64,000 nt of DNA. Source: Robbsia sp. KACC 23696 (GTDB lineage Bacteria > Pseudomonadota > Gammaproteobacteria > Burkholderiales > Burkholderiaceae). This document shows positions 63,250 through 64,000 of this stretch, one piece after another (the stretch's first letter is position 1; every line of letters begins with the position of its first letter). Below the pieces are notes generated by a model, which was not told where the DNA came from, did not search any database, and saw only the letters and a list, made by a program, of their open reading frames with translations. The translations under genes and the position numbers were made by a program. Location of the stretch: NCBI RefSeq assembly GCF_039852015.1, contig NZ_CP156628.1:868001-932000 (forward strand), given 5' to 3'.

Positions 63250-64000
63250 ATGCATATTCGTTTTGACAATCAAACCGTTGCCATTACCGGCGCGGGTATC
63301 GGTATCGGCCGTGCGATCGCCGCACGATTCGTCGCCCTCGGCGCCCGCGTTTATGGCTGCGATTACGATGCGGCAGCGTTGACCGAGTCGACGCAATCCG
63401 GCTTTACGGGCCACGTCGTCGATTTGACCGACCGCGCCGCTGCCGCCAGCTGGATCGGCGATGTGGAAAAACACAGCGGCGGCCCGATCGGCATCCTGAT
63501 CAACTGCGCCGGTGGCGTTGCGGGTCAGGCGAACAAACCGCTGGATCAGGTCAGCGATGAAGAATGGAATCGCATCATCGATGTGAACCTGGGCGCGGCC
63601 TTTGCCGTCAGCCGGGCCGCCGTCGGTGGAATGAAGCAGGCCGGCAAGGGGGCCATCGTCAATATCAGTTCTTCCGCCGCGTTACGCGCCTCCTTGACCG
63701 GAATACAGGCGTATTGCGCGGCGAAGCACGGCGTGCTCGGATTGACACGCCAGTTGGCGCATGAATTGGGTGCATTCGGCATCCGCGTGAACTCGGTCGC
63801 CCCCGGATTGATCATCAGCAATGCCGCAACCGAGCGCCAATGGGCAGCCTACGGCGCCGCCAAACAGGCGCAGATGCTCGACGCCATCTCGATGAAACGC
63901 CTGGGGAAGGTCGACGATATCGTCGACGCGGTGATGTTCTTCGCGTCGGATATGTCGAGTTTCGTCAACGGGCAGGTGCTCTCCGTCGATGGCGGAAAAG
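63250..64000 (+). CDS. SDR family oxidoreductase (partial, 3' end outside window)
   Basis: The 250 visible codons form a nearly complete short-chain dehydrogenase: cofactor motif TGAGIGIGRAIAARF (TGxxxGxG), ILINCAGGVAGQ, catalytic Ser in IVNISSSAAL, and YCAAKHG (YxxxK). The last block is FVNGQVLSVDGGK, so only a few residues should be missing. GGGG lies six bases before ATG 63250, and the gene follows the MHS carrier by 12 bases. It would oxidise or reduce an alcohol/keto group of a product of the preceding enzymes. Confidence 0.93.
   Translation, partial: MHIRFDNQTVAITGAGIGIGRAIAARFVALGARVYGCDYDAAALTESTQSGFTGHVVDLTDRAAAASWIGDVEKHSGGPIGILINCAGGVAGQANKPLDQVSDEEWNRIIDVNLGAAFAVSRAAVGGMKQAGKGAIVNISSSAALRASLTGIQAYCAAKHGVLGLTRQLAHELGAFGIRVNSVAPGLIISNAATERQWAAYGAAKQAQMLDAISMKRLGKVDDIVDAVMFFASDMSSFVNGQVLSVDGGK

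Noticed and set aside
1-64000. CRISPR arrays, insertion sequences, tRNA or rRNA genes
   Set aside because: No spaced direct-repeat array, no transposase reading frame or terminal inverted repeats, and no tRNA-like or rRNA-like sequence was recognised on reading; the only tandem arrays are the hexanucleotide in flhF, the 13-bp triplet at 46259 and the two 8-bp copies at 59412.

Overview
The window is a high-GC (about 60% or more by eye) stretch of a bacterial chromosome. Gene content and order (flgBC / flgA-flgM-flgN, flhB-flhA-flhF-flhG-fliA, a mot-che cluster headed by flhDC) are those of a betaproteobacterium of the Burkholderiaceae (Burkholderia and relatives). The genus cannot be settled from sequence reading alone. 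Many starts are GTG, and flhF starts with TTG.

Region 1 (1-3863): flagellar rod and regulatory genes. flgC (cut by the window edge) and flgB run leftward. flgA, flgM, flgN and a second flgM-like gene run rightward. The second flgM-like gene has its own sigma-28 type promoter. Region 2 (4071-6365): two genes that do not belong to the flagellum, a DUF2891 protein and a class II Fic protein with lower GC, placed between the flg and fli/flh blocks. Region 3 (6686-15602): flhB, flhA, flhF, flhG and fliA, all leftward. flhF is very long (1137 codons) and contains 11 perfect copies of a hexanucleotide. Region 4 (15939-29384): the complete chemotaxis and motor cluster, leftward: flhD, flhC, motA, motB, a CheY-like regulator, cheA, cheW, an MCP, cheR, cheD, cheB, cheY, cheZ. 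It is closed by a clear intrinsic terminator. Sigma-28 type promoters can be read before motA and cheA, and before the divergent EAL-HDOD gene at 30188.

Region 5 (30188-45234): an EAL-HDOD signalling protein, an MntH metal transporter, a conserved hypothetical protein, an orphan muramidase, a TetR-controlled RND efflux operon (repressor, perfect 9-3-9 operator, membrane fusion protein, pump, outer-membrane factor), a FadR-type GntR regulator, a small hypothetical protein, a quinone oxidoreductase-like protein and its divergent LysR.

Region 6 (45239-64000): a catabolic region built on amide and hydantoin hydrolases. A leftward run of seven genes carries an M20 carbamoylase-type hydrolase, a D-2-hydroxyacid dehydrogenase, a DctA-type dicarboxylate carrier, a 6PGDH-like (DUF1932) dehydrogenase, HyuA, HyuB and an MHS-type MFS carrier, ending at an intrinsic terminator. 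Divergent from it are an N-formylglutamate deformylase gene and, facing it, a saccharopine-dehydrogenase-like gene. A LysR gene then faces an operon of M20D amidohydrolase, a second MHS carrier and an SDR that runs off the window. Together these look like uptake and stepwise hydrolysis and oxidation of N-carbamoyl, N-formyl or N-acyl amino acids or related cyclic amides. The actual substrate is unknown.
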